Source: an uncultured Bacteroidota bacterium
Lineage (GTDB): Bacteria > Bacteroidota > Bacteroidia > Bacteroidales > Bacteroidaceae
DNA: 42,459 nt
NCBI GenBank assembly: GCA_947168315.1
Contig: CAMVLL010000008.1
Coordinates: forward strand, 1-42,459
Reading direction: 5' to 3'
Shown: in pieces, positions 7,329 through 16,511 of the stretch
Position numbering within the stretch: position 1 is the first letter of the stretch
How the letters are laid out: each line of letters opens with the position of its first letter
Program-made: the position numbers and the translations under genes
The notes under the pieces: generated by a model
Databases searched by the model: none
What the model was told of the DNA's origin: nothing
What the model saw: only the letters and a program-made list of their open reading frames with translations

Positions 7329-9248
7329 CTATTGTTGTGCTTGTTCTGCATTCGGACCAAGAACAAAACCATCAGCTGGTACGGTCAACAAAGGAATATT
7401 GTCCTCTGCACCCGGATAACCAATGTTCTGGTTGATATGTCCGTTAGTGTTTGAAGTAATAGCGCCTGCAGGAATCGGCCACAATACATGGTGAACACTA
7501 ATCTTGTATTCTGCCCATTTATGTTTAACGCCCTTGTTATAGAAGTTGTTGGTCTTGTTTACCCAATCCCACCAGAAGTTATAACCTTCTTGCTTAACGT
7601 TTGAACCTGTGCCACCAGGACCAGAGAAGTTATCCAACTTGTAAACTCTGCCACCGAATACTTCGCAAGGTTTGCCTAACTTAGCAAATGTATAAGCGAT
7701 ACGTACGATTTCAACGTGACGGTTCTCCTCATAGTACAACTCACGAGCACGTTCGTTCAAGATTTCACCGATATTGATTTCATCAGCTGTCAAAGGATCA
7801 GCACCTGCACGAGCACGAACTACGTTCAACATCTCAGCAGCCTGACCTGGTTGATTCAACCAATAGTAGCATTCACCCATCATGAGGTAAACCTCTGCTG
7901 AACGATAGATGTACCAAGGAGTCTCACCACCCTTCCACTGACCGTTATCCGTCTTTGGATCCGGTACGAATGTCTTATATTGTGGCCATTGATACCAACA
8001 ACGAATGGTATCCTCAACTGACATAGCCGGGTTACGAACGATGTTCTTACCGTACCACTCACTACCAGAACTCTTCAGATTCGGGTGGTTGTACAACAAG
8101 TCAGAAGTGTTTTTCCAGCTATCACGGTTATAGACGCCACGGATATCATTCTTTTCCTTCTCGTTCCAGATATCATACTGCAAGTAGTTTGTAGAACGCA
8201 AACGACCGATACCACGACCATAACTCTGGTTAAGGTCCATCAAAGGGTTAGTTTCACCCTCAGCGACAGTTACGTTTGTACCTGTCTTACCATCCGGAGT
8301 TCTACATCCTGTTGAACTATTCCAGAAAGCAACAGCATTACGCATAATCTCAATACGAGCAGAACCATCTACTTCAGGATAAGCAACCACATACATCAAA
8401 CCTTCAGTATTACTCATATCCAACTTAGCCTCGATACTGTGGAGGTCGAACATCAAGTTCGGGTGACTAGCCTGAGCAGAAGTGAAACGGTTTGTCATCA
8501 ACGGATGCTTAGCTACGATTTCTTTACCAACATTGATAGCCTTATCAAATTGGCCCAAGCACATGTAATACTTCATCAAGAGGACACCGCAAGCAGCCTT
8601 GCTGGTACGACCACGATCCACATTTTCAGGAACCCACTGGTAAGCAAATTCCAAGTTCTTTACTTCACGTTCCAGGATTGACCAGCGGTCATAGGAGTAG
8701 AAGTCGGTCTTCGGCTCGTTGATTTCCCAATCCAGGAAAGGAACATTACCGAACTGGTGAGTCAGTTTATAATAACGGTATGCTCTTTGGAAGTAAGCAG
8801 CACCTAAAACGGCATTACGCTCTGCCTCGCTCTTATAGGTAGCATTATCAATACGGGCAATTACCACGTTTGCATACTTGATACCTTTGTAACCCTCATC
8901 CCAATACCAACCAATTTTCGTACGGTCAGTGCTGTTAAGGTTAGCATCTGGCAAAATAGAAGAGTCCATATCCATCTGAGGACCAGCCTTATCGGTTGTT
9001 CCCTCCACACAGATATCAGCTTGAATCATCTCCGTCAAGATCGGAGCACCATCACCGAAATATTCATGACGCATATTACGCTCACAAGTAGTCAGCGCAG
9101 CGTAGAATCCTTCCGCATTTACGTATGTATTATCAGGTGTATAGAAAGAAAGTGCTTTCGTATCCAACCAACTCTCGCTACATCCGCTGAAAAGGACAGG
9201 GACGGCAGCAACGACGATTGATACACCTATCTTAATTATATTTTTCAT
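7329..9248 (-). CDS. SusD/RagB-family glycan-binding lipoprotein
   Basis: Surface lipoprotein of 639 residues, partner of a SusC transporter. The signal ends in a lipobox with Cys23 (LFSGC). The body has the SusD layout: N-terminal helical TPR-like region (for example GAAYFQRAYRYYKLTHQFG, about 150-168) and a C-terminal SusD/RagB domain with WYIYRSAEVYLMMGECYYW and a NERARELYYEENRH block, a hallmark of the family. Such proteins sit as a lid on the SusC barrel and bind oligosaccharide. It is 17 bp after the susC stop and is followed by a strong terminator. The glycan is not readable from the sequence; nearby GH43 genes hint at an arabinose- or xylose-containing one. Confidence 0.95.
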   Translation of the reverse strand: MKNIIKIGVSIVVAAVPVLFSGCSESWLDTKALSFYTPDNTYVNAEGFYAALTTCERNMRHEYFGDGAPILTEMIQADICVEGTTDKAGPQMDMDSSILPDANLNSTDRTKIGWYWDEGYKGIKYANVVIARIDNATYKSEAERNAVLGAAYFQRAYRYYKLTHQFGNVPFLDWEINEPKTDFYSYDRWSILEREVKNLEFAYQWVPENVDRGRTSKAACGVLLMKYYMCLGQFDKAINVGKEIVAKHPLMTNRFTSAQASHPNLMFDLHSIEAKLDMSNTEGLMYVVAYPEVDGSARIEIMRNAVAFWNSSTGCRTPDGKTGTNVTVAEGETNPLMDLNQSYGRGIGRLRSTNYLQYDIWNEKEKNDIRGVYNRDSWKNTSDLLYNHPNLKSSGSEWYGKNIVRNPAMSVEDTIRCWYQWPQYKTFVPDPKTDNGQWKGGETPWYIYRSAEVYLMMGECYYWLNQPGQAAEMLNVVRARAGADPLTADEINIGEILNERARELYYEENRHVEIVRIAYTFAKLGKPCEVFGGRVYKLDNFSGPGGTGSNVKQEGYNFWWDWVNKTNNFYNKGVKHKWAEYKISVHHVLWPIPAGAITSNTNGHINQNIGYPGAEDNIPLLTVPADGFVLGPNAEQAQQ

Positions 9249-9265
9249 ATCTATTCTTTTTAAAA

Positions 9266-11296
9266 TTATAATGTGAAGTTAACACCTAAATTAACTGTCC
9301 GAGGAGAGTAGTCGCCCACTTCAGGATCATACCAGTAGTTGAAACATGGTGACCAGATGAATGGGTTACGAACGCTCAAAGACAGACGCATTTGTTGGAT
9401 ACCGGCTTTCTTCAAGAAATCCTTTGGAACATTGTATGACAATGCCAAGTTATCCATACGGATGAATGACTTCTTCACGTAGTTGTTACCGATATTCTTA
9501 GAACCGATACGAGCATAATCATTAATAGGATTAGTAGGAGTCCAACGTGGCTGATCGTATTCAGAACTTCTGTCAGGGAAGTTTGAAGAGTTCGCAGCGC
9601 GATTGAATGTACCATACTGTCCGAAGTAAGCATAGAAGGATGCTGACAATGTGAAGTCCTTCAAGAATGTTACATCATTGTTCCAAGACCAGCGTGAACG
9701 TGGTGTAGTATAACCTTGGAAGATCTTATCAGCATTGGTCATCACGCCGTCACCGTTTTGATCCTTATATTTGAAGTCACCCGGTTGACAACCGAACTTA
9801 GCAGCTTCAGTTTCCTCGCCAAGTTGCCATACACCTACTCTTTCATATTCCCAAATCTGATCTGGGTCATGGCCAATGAACCACTTATTATCTGGGTCAT
9901 CCTTTTCTTTCTGACCAATCAACTTTCCATTATCATCGAAAATGTCTTCCATATCACCGTACAACTTCTTTAATGTACGTCTGTTCATTGAGAATGTCAA
10001 CGTACTATGCCAGTTTACGTTCTCTGTGCGGATAGGATTAAAGTTCAATGTGATTTCCAAACCCTTGTTCTGCAACTGACCTAAGTTAGCAGCTACACTT
10101 GCGAAACCGGTGATGGACGGAAGCTTACGGTCAACGAGCAAGTCGTTCGTACGAGCGATATAGCCTTCGATAGATCCGCTTACGAAATCGTGGAACAAAG
10201 AGAAGTCCAAACCAAGGTTCAGTGACTCAGAGCGCTCCCACTTCAACGAACTGTTCGCCATACGGTTCACATAAATCTGTGAAGTATTGTACAAACCACC
10301 TGATTGGTTGATATATGGGTGCAAACCGGAGGTCATATCCGAGATAGCCTCGTACTGACCGATATCACGGTTACCATTCTGTCCCCAAGATACACGTAAC
10401 TTACCATAGTTGAACCACGTATCTTGCATTCTTTCCCAGAACTTTTCAGATGAGAATACCCAACCTAAAGCCACTGAAGGGAATGTCGCACGTTTGTTGT
10501 TCAAACCGAATGCGGAATAACCGTCACGACGAACAGAAGCTGTGATCATATACTTGCTCATCAATGAGTAGAACAAACGACCCATCAATGCGTCACCAGT
10601 ACGATAGGTATCATTACTTTCTACCAAAGGAACTGTACCAGCTTGAATGCGGTGGTAACCCAAGATATCGTTTGGTGAGAAGTTAGAAGACTTAGCAGTA
10701 GTGCTCCAGTATTGACCCTTTTCAGCGTTGATCAAGAATGTAGCTTCCAATCTATGAATCTTATTAAACTCATGACTCCAACGGAAGACATTATCGACCT
10801 GCCAGTTGTAAGTCTTCTGTACTGTACGTTCTGAACTACCATTCGTATTCTTCCATGCGATGTTCGTAGAAGCATCGTGGTTGTAGTATTCACGGAACTG
10901 GTAGTGAGGAGTAAAGTTCACCTGATATTCAATATTGAACGGCAATTTTACGATTGCATACAAACTTGCGTTCAAGTTATAATACATATTCGTACGATCT
11001 CTGTGAAGATTATCGTAGAATGCGTTCACAACGTTCTGGTCATCAGATGGATATCTCTGATACATACTTTCAGGATCACGAGATTCATCAATTGCATAAG
11101 GAGTAATGACAACCAGTTTCGAAGCATCTGCTGCCAAATAACCTTCGTCACGAACAGCAAAGTTAGCGTTGATACCGACTTTCAACCACTTGGTAATAGT
11201 TGATTCCAAGTTCAAACGGGTACGATAGTTAGTATAACGGTCACCCTTTACCACACCTTCACGGTCAGCATAGCCCACAGCCCAGTAGTAGTTCAC
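9266..11296 (-). CDS. C-terminal barrel part of the interrupted SusC
   Basis: The open frame after the internal stop has its first usable start at a GTG at 11294-11296 (VNYYWAVGYADREG). It holds nearly all beta strands of the SusC barrel (676 residues) but no signal peptide, so on its own it could not reach the outer membrane. It is probably not a separate functional gene; it marks the 3' part of the pseudogene. Confidence 0.6.
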   Translation of the reverse strand: MNYYWAVGYADREGVVKGDRYTNYRTRLNLESTITKWLKVGINANFAVRDEGYLAADASKLVVITPYAIDESRDPESMYQRYPSDDQNVVNAFYDNLHRDRTNMYYNLNASLYAIVKLPFNIEYQVNFTPHYQFREYYNHDASTNIAWKNTNGSSERTVQKTYNWQVDNVFRWSHEFNKIHRLEATFLINAEKGQYWSTTAKSSNFSPNDILGYHRIQAGTVPLVESNDTYRTGDALMGRLFYSLMSKYMITASVRRDGYSAFGLNNKRATFPSVALGWVFSSEKFWERMQDTWFNYGKLRVSWGQNGNRDIGQYEAISDMTSGLHPYINQSGGLYNTSQIYVNRMANSSLKWERSESLNLGLDFSLFHDFVSGSIEGYIARTNDLLVDRKLPSITGFASVAANLGQLQNKGLEITLNFNPIRTENVNWHSTLTFSMNRRTLKKLYGDMEDIFDDNGKLIGQKEKDDPDNKWFIGHDPDQIWEYERVGVWQLGEETEAAKFGCQPGDFKYKDQNGDGVMTNADKIFQGYTTPRSRWSWNNDVTFLKDFTLSASFYAYFGQYGTFNRAANSSNFPDRSSEYDQPRWTPTNPINDYARIGSKNIGNNYVKKSFIRMDNLALSYNVPKDFLKKAGIQQMRLSLSVRNPFIWSPCFNYWYDPEVGDYSPRTVNLGVNFTL

Positions 11297-11365
11297 GTTA
11301 TCCGTCTTATTGGAGATACTTACTGTATAGTCTTGTTGCAGACCTGTCTGGAAGATAGCTTTTTG

Positions 11366-12412
11366 TCAGTCCTCTGTACGACCAGCCAAGTAGTTTTCAA
11401 TTTCACGGGTGTGGAAGTCGAGACGACCTAACCAAGCAGTAACCAATTCATCGTGAGAAGGAACGCTTGTTACCGGAGTCTTCTGGTCGTAGTTGTACCA
11501 ATCCAGAACATTTACATTCTTCAGTTCATCTGGACTTGAGAAGATTTCAGGGAACTTAGCCAAGTATTCATCAGTATTACGGCCGATTTCATAGTCCTGA
11601 CGATACTTCACAAAACCTGGACCATCGAGAATGTCCGGCATGTGTGAAGGAGCAGAGAAACCAACGTTTGCGTTGAAGTTAATAGCTGGTTTACCACCCT
11701 GTCCACCTTTACGAGTGACGATGGCAACAACACCGTTTGCAGCCTTCGCACCATAAACAGCAGCAGAAGAAGCATCCTTCAAGATGTCGATACTCTGAAT
11801 ATCCATCGGGTTGATATCGGTAATCGCACCTTCGTAGATAACACCATCGAGCACGATCAACGGAGAGTTACCTGCTTTCAATGTGTTATTACCACGGACC
11901 ATCAAGCTAGCATCACCCTTTGCAGTGTTTGATTGTGCAATTGTCAAACCGGCAGCCTGACCACGCAGCAAGTCCTGAACGGTACGAGGAGCTTGACTTT
12001 CCAATTTCTCAGTTCTTACGGAAGCAACAGCACCAGTCAAGTCCTTTTTCTTTGCAGTACCGTAACCGATAACGACTACTTCTTCCAAGTTTTGTTTATC
12101 TTCTTTCAAAACAACCTTGAGGGTACGTTGATTGGAGACATTTACTACCTCCTCAACAAAACCTACATAAGTAAAATGGAGCAATTTCGAACCACTACCT
12201 ACATTCAAGGTAAACTTACCGTCGATGTCGGTAATTGTTCCGTTTGTCGTTCCTTGTTGCAAAACGTTCACACCAACCAATGGTTCGCCACTCTCGTCAA
12301 CAACAACACCTGTTACTTGAGTGTTCTGAGCGTTTACAAGAAAAGAGCAACACAACATCATTAAAAGAACACCGAGCCTTAACAGCTGGTTTCCGAACTT
12401 GTGTTTTTCCAT
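11366..12412 (-). CDS. N-terminal plug part of the interrupted SusC
   Basis: This is 348 residues with signal peptide, CarboxypepD-like domain and TonB-dependent plug domain, ending GRTED at the premature TGA. If made, it would be exported but could not form a pore. Start ATG at 12410-12412 (MEKHKFGNQLL). Confidence 0.65.
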   Translation of the reverse strand: MEKHKFGNQLLRLGVLLMMLCCSFLVNAQNTQVTGVVVDESGEPLVGVNVLQQGTTNGTITDIDGKFTLNVGSGSKLLHFTYVGFVEEVVNVSNQRTLKVVLKEDKQNLEEVVVIGYGTAKKKDLTGAVASVRTEKLESQAPRTVQDLLRGQAAGLTIAQSNTAKGDASLMVRGNNTLKAGNSPLIVLDGVIYEGAITDINPMDIQSIDILKDASSAAVYGAKAANGVVAIVTRKGGQGGKPAINFNANVGFSAPSHMPDILDGPGFVKYRQDYEIGRNTDEYLAKFPEIFSSPDELKNVNVLDWYNYDQKTPVTSVPSHDELVTAWLGRLDFHTREIENYLAGRTED

Positions 12413-12462
12413 GTCTTTTAAATTTTAGTTACAAAATATATTAGAACTCACTATATTTCAAA

Positions 12463-12470
12463 CAAACTTA
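12463..12470 (-). promoter_or_regulatory. Candidate -7 element for susC
   Basis: On the minus strand this reads TAAGTTTG, matching TAnnTTTG, 50 bp before the susC ATG. No good -33 TTTG is seen, which would suit a promoter that needs activation by the hybrid regulator. Confidence 0.4.
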
Positions 12471-12585
12471 ATTTTATACAAATTTAAACGGATTTAACGT
12501 GCATTCTTTCTTTAATTTTGCAGAAACAAATACTAAATTTGCAATGCTTGTTTTTTTTAAAAGAAAATAAATTTTGCAAACAAAC

Positions 12586-12624
12586 AAAAAGAGCTGTTAT
12601 TTGAAATGCAAACAACAGCCCTTT
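12586..12624 (-). terminator. Terminator of the DUF4965 gene
   Basis: AAAGAGCTGTT (12588-12598) and AACAGCCCTTT (12614-12624) pair with one mismatch. On the minus strand the stem ends in CTCTTTTTGTTTG. It lies 160 bp after the DUF4965 stop and before the susC promoter, separating the two units. Confidence 0.7.
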
Positions 12625-12784
12625 TGCGTTCATCATAGATTTAAACCACCAAGATTGTCTGCATAATTACTTGTTATTCTGAAAAAACAATCTTTTACCT
12701 TAAATTACACCTATCTAAACAATGAACTCAAGAATTAACTTTAATCAAAAAACAACCTAATATTTTATCTTATCTTTATGTGTT

Positions 12785-15271
12785 TTATTTCAACAAATCT
12801 TTTAATTGCGGCATCCAGTAACCTCCTATCACAGAACGTGCCTGGAATCCTCTTTGTTGTGGCTCAAGTGTCCACGACCAGTCGGTCATCGGTACACGTT
12901 TTGGTGTATCGTTCATGAATTGCCAAATCGGGTGAACCAACTGTTCGAAAGTTTCCTGATCATCGGCCATCGAGGCTGTCCATAGAACCCAGTCACTCTT
13001 TGTGTAAGTCTCACGACTGTCAAGAGGCAAACCGTATTTATTCTGTTTGGTCAGATAATATTTCAATTCCTTTTGGGCGATTTCATCAGGGAACAGATTA
13101 AATTTCAACAGTTTATCCCATACAAGGTTATATTTCTGGCTCCATGTGCCTGGTTTGTCAAAAGCTAATTTATAATGGTCGCCGTCTTCAGCCATACTTG
13201 GCCATTGTGCAGCCATTTCTTTTGCTTTATTCATATATTGTTCAGCAACATCTTTCTTATCCAATAAGCCAGCCAATCGTCCATAGGATGCAACCCCCAA
13301 GATAGCCTTAATAGAAAGGTTTGCATTATGAGCTAAATGGCCAGCAAAGTCGTCTGTACATAATTGATTATCGGGATCCAAGCCTTTTTCAATCAGGTAA
13401 TTTGCCCAAGTTGTCAAGACATCCCAATGTTTAGCAGCATAATCAGCATTTCCTTCCACCGCAGCGATGGCAGCAGCCAAGATTAACATGTTACCGCTTT
13501 CCTCAACTGGCATATCTTCACCGTATGTTTGTCCGTTAGCCAAAGGATAAGTTCCTATGTCATGGGCAGAGAAAGGTTTTGTCCACTTACCACTCTCACT
13601 ATAATAGAAGATACCATTCATCTGTCCCTTTTCCAATTCCGGATTATAAACCAAGAAAATTGGAGCGGATGGGTAAGTAAGGTCGACTGTATTGATAGAG
13701 CCGTTGCTATAATTCTCTTTAGAGAGCCAGAGCAACTCACCTTGAGGTGATTCAACCAACTTGTGAGCAGCCATCACTTGACGGTAAGCGGTCGCACACA
13801 GTTCAGCAAATTTCTTTCCACCTACATTCAAAGCATCATTATAGATTTTTCTATCAAAGGCAATTGCGTCTTTCATCAATTTTACATACTCATTCTCTGC
13901 TTTTCTCAATTGCGTGAAGATAGTTTGGTCATTATTTCTGTTCCAGTATGGGCGAAGGTTCTCGCCAAAATACTGAATGGAGAAGATATCATCATAGGCC
14001 AAAAGGATATGACCTTGTGTAGACTTTGCTTTCCCTAAGTCAAATACCATCGCCAACTTATCTGAATCGCCTGCCGGAGTGGAGATAATCCCCGTTCCCT
14101 CACAGAAATTCTTTCTCAAAGAAAGTCCGTCACCTGTAGCTGTTGTCACGTTTTGTTGCAAAGCAGCCATATAGAAATATCCCCAATCAATGCGGAGGTC
14201 ATCGCCTTTCTTAGCGAGTATTTGCTGACTCTTGCTGCCTGTCCGAACATATGCGAATCCATCCTCAACTCCCTGCGCACTAACACTCGGTTGTGTCGGT
14301 TGATCAACTGCCCATTGTTTTCCAGCCTCCACATATAGTTGAACGTCGTGCTTCTTTCCGTCGTTTGATTTTACCGAATATGTCATATAATTGACAGGAC
14401 GAGCCACCAATTCGAGATTCTCCGCAAAAGTAGGAGCAGTAAAAATTACTTCCAAATCAACAGGTCCGCAAGTGAAATTATAATAAGTTTGTGTTGCCTG
14501 TACATCGACACTCGTCTGATTAGCTGTCTGAACAAAGAGACGAGCGTTCTCTTTTTCAACAGAGAGACCAAAGTCAATGAGTCCGCCTCCTACTCGATTA
14601 CGACAAGAAGCTGCAATAACGTTCTTTCCCTCATGTAAGGTAGCTAAAGCCTCTTCGGATAAACGGACAGAACGATTCTTCAAGGCAAGATTACCTGTAT
14701 CAACCACCTTGACTCCATTTACATAAATAACGGCATCGTCATCATGTGAATAGTTCAGATAAACTTTCTTCCCTTTTAAATCACTGTTTATGTCGATTAC
14801 ACGACGGACAAAAATCCATTCCGAGTCCCATTCTGTCTTAGCAGAAGCCTCATTTGCCGTACCAAAAGCAGCAGGTCCTTCCTTCCAAGCAAGGTCATTA
14901 AACTCTGGTTTCTCCCAGCCAGCCCTTGGTTGATTGAAAGTATAACGAGCATTCCAGTCAGTCGAAGCAGATGTTCCGGCAATCACGTCAAATTCCAATT
15001 CCTCATCACCCATAAAACGGTAGATTTCACCGTCAACTTTGATAACACCCAACAAAGGAAAATCTTTTCCAGACCAGTGTTGTACAGGTATATCATATAG
15101 ATGATCGGCTGCCGACCAAGCACTGGTATACGGATCAATCGTTACCAATGGATAATCCGGCGCACGTAATTCATTTATCACGTGCAAATCTTGCTCAGAA
15201 CCGACAGAAGAGCAACCGACAAGTGCACCAACGACATAAATAGACTCAAATAAACGTATAATCTTTTTCAT
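12785..15271 (-). CDS. DUF4965 (glutaminase A-like) family lipoprotein
   Basis: Exported lipoprotein of 828 residues. I place the start at the ATG at 15269-15271 (MKKIIRLFE), because the longer frame begins with TTG; from this ATG the lipobox Cys is residue 20 (LVGC). The layout matches the family of fungal glutaminase A: N-terminal DUF4964-like part (ELRAPDYPLVTIDPYTSAWS), then DUF5127-like and DUF4965-like segments (SKENYSNGSINTVDLTYPSAPI; NPELEKGQMNGIFYYSESGKW) and an alpha-helical C-terminal domain. An extra jelly-roll, binding-module-like domain (about 102-237, with SHDDDAVIYVNGVKV) is inserted near the N terminus. In a polysaccharide locus it more likely acts on a glycoconjugate or glycan than on glutamine; that is inference. 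Confidence 0.85.
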   Translation of the reverse strand: MKKIIRLFESIYVVGALVGCSSVGSEQDLHVINELRAPDYPLVTIDPYTSAWSAADHLYDIPVQHWSGKDFPLLGVIKVDGEIYRFMGDEELEFDVIAGTSASTDWNARYTFNQPRAGWEKPEFNDLAWKEGPAAFGTANEASAKTEWDSEWIFVRRVIDINSDLKGKKVYLNYSHDDDAVIYVNGVKVVDTGNLALKNRSVRLSEEALATLHEGKNVIAASCRNRVGGGLIDFGLSVEKENARLFVQTANQTSVDVQATQTYYNFTCGPVDLEVIFTAPTFAENLELVARPVNYMTYSVKSNDGKKHDVQLYVEAGKQWAVDQPTQPSVSAQGVEDGFAYVRTGSKSQQILAKKGDDLRIDWGYFYMAALQQNVTTATGDGLSLRKNFCEGTGIISTPAGDSDKLAMVFDLGKAKSTQGHILLAYDDIFSIQYFGENLRPYWNRNNDQTIFTQLRKAENEYVKLMKDAIAFDRKIYNDALNVGGKKFAELCATAYRQVMAAHKLVESPQGELLWLSKENYSNGSINTVDLTYPSAPIFLVYNPELEKGQMNGIFYYSESGKWTKPFSAHDIGTYPLANGQTYGEDMPVEESGNMLILAAAIAAVEGNADYAAKHWDVLTTWANYLIEKGLDPDNQLCTDDFAGHLAHNANLSIKAILGVASYGRLAGLLDKKDVAEQYMNKAKEMAAQWPSMAEDGDHYKLAFDKPGTWSQKYNLVWDKLLKFNLFPDEIAQKELKYYLTKQNKYGLPLDSRETYTKSDWVLWTASMADDQETFEQLVHPIWQFMNDTPKRVPMTDWSWTLEPQQRGFQARSVIGGYWMPQLKDLLK

Positions 15272-15360
15272 TTTCAGACTTTTTATCAACTGCAAATTAC
15301 GGCATTAAAAAACAACAGTATGAAAAATAATTATTCAAAAAACAAAACAATCTAACCAAT

Positions 15361-15454
15361 TAAGCTTTTCACTTTGGTGACAAAGGCTCTCCACTAATGT
15401 GACAAGGGCTTTCCACTTATGTGACAAAAGCTTTCCACCTATGTGAAAAGCTTA
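15361..15454 (-). repeat. 94-bp element of 22-bp units, copy A
   Basis: Perfect 12-bp terminal inverted repeats TAAGCTTTTCAC (15361-15372) and GTGAAAAGCTTA (15443-15454) enclose four units with a 22-bp period, beginning CACTTTGGTGA, CACTAATGTGA, CACTTATGTGA and CACCTATGTGA. Its reverse complement aligns without gaps to 41411-41504 at about 85% (80 of 94 by hand count). It lies in the divergent promoter region of the DUF4965 and GH43 genes. It is not a CRISPR: there are no spacers. Confidence 0.88.
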
Positions 15455-15493
15455 AATATTCAAGAATCTGTGATAATATATCAATTTAAATAC

Positions 15494-15501
15494 TATCTTT
15501 G
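15494..15501 (+). promoter_or_regulatory. Candidate -7 element for the GH43 gene
   Basis: TATCTTTG matches TAnnTTTG and lies 26 bp before the ATG. A weak -33 candidate, TGTG, lies at 15469-15472. The 94-bp element ends 39 bp upstream, so it could affect this promoter. Confidence 0.5.
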
Positions 15502-15527
15502 TAGAAGACAATAAATAATTATGCGAT

Positions 15528-16511
15528 ATGAGAAAGGCTGGTTATAAGATGATATTGGTTGTCATAGGGATACTGACGACCACTTTTACTGCATGTAATG
15601 GGAAGGCGAAAGAAGGAAAAGTGCAAGACGAACCCGTTTATGAGATAGAAAAAGAGCACTTACCGATTGCCGATCCTTATATCCTATGTTATAACAACAA
15701 GTATTATGCATATGGCACACATACCGATGGATTCGGCGTTTTTATATCAGAAGACTTGAAACACTGGAAGCGAGGTCCGATGGTTTTATCGCCTGAGAAT
15801 TCATGGGGAACTCGTTATTATTGGGCTCCTGAAGTATATTATGTTCCGTCAAAGAACAAGTTCTTTATGTTTTACTCCGTTGATGAACATATTAACGTAG
15901 CGACAGCCGACAGTCCTGAAGGTCCATTCATTCAAGATCCGAAGCAACCGATTGTGGAAGAGAAAGGTATCGACACATCCTTATTCATCGATACCGACGG
16001 GAAAGCGTACCTATATTATGTACGGTTTACGGATGGGAACGTCATTTGGGTGGCTGAAATGGAGGAAGATCTAAAACATATCAAGACAGAGACATTGACA
16101 CAATGCGTCAGCGCAGTCGAGCCTTGGGAGACAATGATGGGGAAGGTGACAGAAGGACCATCCGTCGTCAAGGAAGGCGACACGTATTATCTGCTATATT
16201 CAGCCAATGACTATCGAAGTCAGGACTATGGTGTAGGATGTGCTACAGCAAAATCTCCACTAGGGCCATGGACCAAGCAGGAAAGTAATCCGGTCTTTAA
16301 GAGAGGGATGAAGAATACGAAAGATTGGGTAGGCATCGGTCACGGAGCACCATTCAAAGATCTCGACGGGAAATATATGTACGTGTTCCATGTCCATCAG
16401 AATGATACAACGATTCATCCTCGTCACGCACTTATCAACACAGATTTGCGTTTCAGTGACGGCAAAGCAGTTATCGATGGGGAAGTTATTGAGCCTTGTT
16501 TGGTGAAATAG
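15528..16511 (+). CDS. Glycoside hydrolase family 43 lipoprotein
   Basis: Five-bladed beta-propeller glycosidase of 327 residues, typically an alpha-L-arabinofuranosidase or beta-xylosidase. The lipobox places the anchoring cysteine at Cys23 (FTAC). The three family carboxylates are visible: base Asp49 (IADPYI), pKa-setting Asp149 (GIDTSLFID) and acid Glu209 (VTEGPSVV). WAPEV (99-103) is another family landmark. Start ATG at 15528; an ATG at 15521 is out of frame. It runs convergently into a second GH43-like gene and their 3' ends overlap by 26 bp. It is probably part of the adjacent SusCD locus, trimming side chains of an arabinose- or xylose-containing glycan. Confidence 0.9.
   Translation: MRKAGYKMILVVIGILTTTFTACNGKAKEGKVQDEPVYEIEKEHLPIADPYILCYNNKYYAYGTHTDGFGVFISEDLKHWKRGPMVLSPENSWGTRYYWAPEVYYVPSKNKFFMFYSVDEHINVATADSPEGPFIQDPKQPIVEEKGIDTSLFIDTDGKAYLYYVRFTDGNVIWVAEMEEDLKHIKTETLTQCVSAVEPWETMMGKVTEGPSVVKEGDTYYLLYSANDYRSQDYGVGCATAKSPLGPWTKQESNPVFKRGMKNTKDWVGIGHGAPFKDLDGKYMYVFHVHQNDTTIHPRHALINTDLRFSDGKAVIDGEVIEPCLVK

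Larger units (their letters stand above)
9266..12412 (-). pseudogene. SusC/RagA TonB-linked outer-membrane transporter, interrupted by in-frame TGA
   Basis: The full frame would encode about 1048 residues: signal peptide (ending VNA-Q, about 29), CarboxypepD-like beta domain (about 33-115), TonB-dependent plug (NLEEVVVIGYGTAKKKDLTG and the GVVAIVTRKGG block) and a 22-strand barrel ending GVNFTL. A TGA at 11366-11368 stands at codon 349, after GRTED, and the same frame carries on with QKAIFQTGLQQDY. In SusC proteins this point normally reads D-W-Q, so a single TGG-to-TGA change explains it. No frameshift is seen. The result would be a plug fragment with no barrel. Whether this is a true mutation, phase-type loss, readthrough or a sequencing error cannot be decided here. 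Confidence 0.88.
12413..12784. other. Intergenic region upstream of susC
   Basis: No gene is seen. The stretch is A/T-rich and holds a candidate susC promoter (12463-12470), a terminator for the upstream gene (12586-12624) and a weak further inverted repeat (AAGATTGT near 12650, ACAATCTT near 12688). Confidence 0.6.

Noticed and set aside
11366-11368. TGA read as a sense codon (recoding, selenocysteine)
   Set aside because: TGA serves as a normal stop elsewhere in the window (for example the HTCS gene), relatives have Trp here, and I see no selenocysteine-type hairpin obvious just after it. A point mutation is simpler.
15361-15454. Possible CRISPR array (also 41411-41504)
   Set aside because: The 22-bp units follow each other directly with no unique spacers, the ends are inverted repeats, and no cas genes are near.
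15361-15454. Target-site duplication around the 94-bp element
   Set aside because: Copy A has AAT on both sides, but copy B has AAT and ATT; three bases in an A/T-rich region are not enough evidence.
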